The notes beneath the pieces are model-generated. The model did not search any database, was not told where the DNA came from, and was given only the letters and a program-made list of their open reading frames with translations. Position numbers and translations under genes: made by a program. Shown piece after piece: positions 62,509 to 64,000 of a DNA stretch of 64,000 nucleotides. The stretch covers positions 9,244,201 to 9,308,200 of the forward strand of contig OZ020269.1 in assembly GCA_963971225.1 (NCBI GenBank), read 5' to 3'. Position 1 is the first letter of the stretch. Every line of letters starts with the position of its first letter. Source of the stretch: Melieria omissa. Lineage: Eukaryota; Arthropoda; Insecta; Diptera; Ulidiidae.

Positions 62509-64000
62509 TAACTTGGGATATGAGATAAATGTATTTGACTCTAAAAAATACTACACTGGAGAACTACACTGACATAGAATTTTGTTTGTTTTGTTTTTCA
62601 TTACACAAAAATATAAGACTTTGAATATATATGTAGGTATGTATGTGTTTTTCAGAAAGCATTTACTCAATGGAATGATAATGATTTTGAGGTTAATTTC
62701 ATGTAAATACCTTTAAGAGTATGAAGTCCATTACACCTAATTCTGTTTTTACAAGGTCTTTTTTACACGGTTTTGATTTAACACGGTTTAAAAATAAAAT
62801 TTTTTTTTAATATTTCGTGCTAAATGGAATAAAATCGTGTAAAAAAATTAAAAATTTTTTTATTTTTAAACTGTTAAATCTAAAACATGTAAAAGAAGAC
62901 CGTGTAAAAACAGAATTAGGTGTATTATTAAAATGTTTATGTGGTGATGTCTAATTTAAAAGAATTTTTTAAGAATTAAGTATAGAAAAAAAGTCCTGAT
63001 AATTTGTTTGGGTCTCTGATATCAATGTCTGCATGCCGGAATCTAGTTGTTTTTTAATGTATGGATCTATAGTTTGTTGCGTGAATCTTCTGAGCATATT
63101 GTCTTTATATTATTTATTAAGTTCGATGTGCCAATACAACAAGATTCTTTCCAAAGTATAGGCAACAAACAATGCTAGTTAGGCCAGAATAAACTTTCAC
63201 ATGATTCATGTTGCTCTAAGCATCCATAATGGTATAAATTTAACAAACTTTCTAATGATTACTCGCATCACATGCACCATCACCCTCACATCCAGGCGCA
63301 TGACTTTTTCTTTGCTTGAATCAAAACGTATATGATGCATTACTCTCCCCCTAGCGATTTCCTGTTAATAAAACTTGGCTTATGAAAAGCATTTCCTCCC
63401 TTAAATTGATGATCCCGTAATGTTTGCAAAACTCATGCTAAAACGCTTTAGAGTTTCTTTTCCTCATTTTGGCTATGGGGTTGGAAAGGCAAATTGCTCG
63501 ATTGTGAAGCACTCTGCGCTGATGGGCGACCCCATTTAATGTTACAAGACCACTTGTTTTTCTGGTGCCGTTGATGTTTGTGCAACAAATTGGTGGCATG
63601 TGGCACGCATAGAATGCATCGGCGATGACAACAGCAGCCGCTGGAGCCAGTGTCGGTGAATGTGTTAAAGCACAGCGCATGCGTTCTTTTTCATTTCGTT
63701 ATGGGAGGCCTGTCTAGAGAAGGAAGTGGGTGAGAAGATGTTTACTACATTGTCCACGCCAAGTGCATGAATTCTTCAATCGCAAGCAGTAAATAAATCG
63801 AGCTAGCCGAGTGCAAAGTGTCTCATATGTGTTTCTGGTGCAGCAGCGGTCGCGTTTCACTCGCGAAAACAGTTTTTGGCACATTCCGTGTTCGTGTGAA
63901 GAGACAAGTTTCCTTAGATAAAATCGTTGTGGCCGTCGGTTTGGGTGTCAGTGCCGGTGACTTTTCATAGCAAAATTATAATTGAACATCTAAAAACTGT
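62509..64000. other. Hen1 3' region to window end
   Basis: Besides the MITE at 62734-62922 nothing coding is supported. The last 200 bp (about 63800-64000) is richer in GC and could be the promoter or 5' UTR of a plus-strand gene lying beyond the window, but no start codon can be assigned. Confidence 0.35.
62734..62922. mobile_element. TA-flanked MITE, copy 2 (full length)
   Basis: A 189-bp element, TA at each side (62732-62733, 62923-62924), with inverted termini CACCTAATTCTGTTTTTACA and TGTAAAAACAGAATTAGGTG (one base gap further in). It shares the body with 34440-34601, 28 kb away. No ORF. Located just past the Hen1 stop codon, possibly in its 3' UTR. Confidence 0.85.

Overview
The window reads as nuclear DNA of a higher fly, most likely a tephritid fruit fly (Bactrocera/Ceratitis group). 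Eleven multi-exon or single-exon genes match Drosophila gene families closely, introns are short with GT-AG borders, and intergenic DNA is AT-rich and crowded with small DNA transposons. From memory, several of these genes lie on D. melanogaster 2R around 43-44 (Muller element C), which would make this a partly conserved block.

Layout: 2033-6980 (+) Asap, an Arf GTPase-activating protein, 5' end not visible; 10220-13586 (+) Cul4; 14397-16035 a palindromic Tc1-like fold-back element; 16436-18386 (+) TTLL12; 18513-19562 (-) an intact mariner transposase; 20550-21842 a TIR-bearing repeat; 22637-25030 (-) Tmem63/OSCA channel; 27970-28240 (+) a 53-residue TOM6-like gene; 28489-30983 (-) mitochondrial intermediate peptidase; 31761-32539 a Harbinger-like MITE; 35059-36883 a second palindromic Tc1-like element; 37211-40448 (+) saxophone (BMP type I receptor); 42476-44352 (+) ABHD4/5 lipid hydrolase-like (pummelig); 46153-47316 (-) cathepsin D; 47575-50211 a pile of hAT- and P-like elements; about 50760-52000 (+) a non-coding host gene with one box C/D snoRNA in each of its four introns; 52845-62508 (+) Hen1, whose 8.3 kb second intron contains a complete VRK-family kinase gene on the opposite strand (54887-58985).

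The genes do not form one pathway. TOM6-like and MIPEP are convergent neighbours and both serve mitochondrial protein import. The most valuable item that ORF-based annotation misses is the snoRNA host gene: four C/D snoRNAs, each 66-73 nt from its 3' splice site, two of them paralogues. Next are the TOM6-like small gene, the kinase nested in Hen1, and two independent transposon families frozen as long head-to-head palindromes. I saw no CRISPR arrays, rRNA or convincing tRNA genes. Exon borders were placed by eye from splice consensus, reading frame and family similarity; every multi-exon model was checked for frame.
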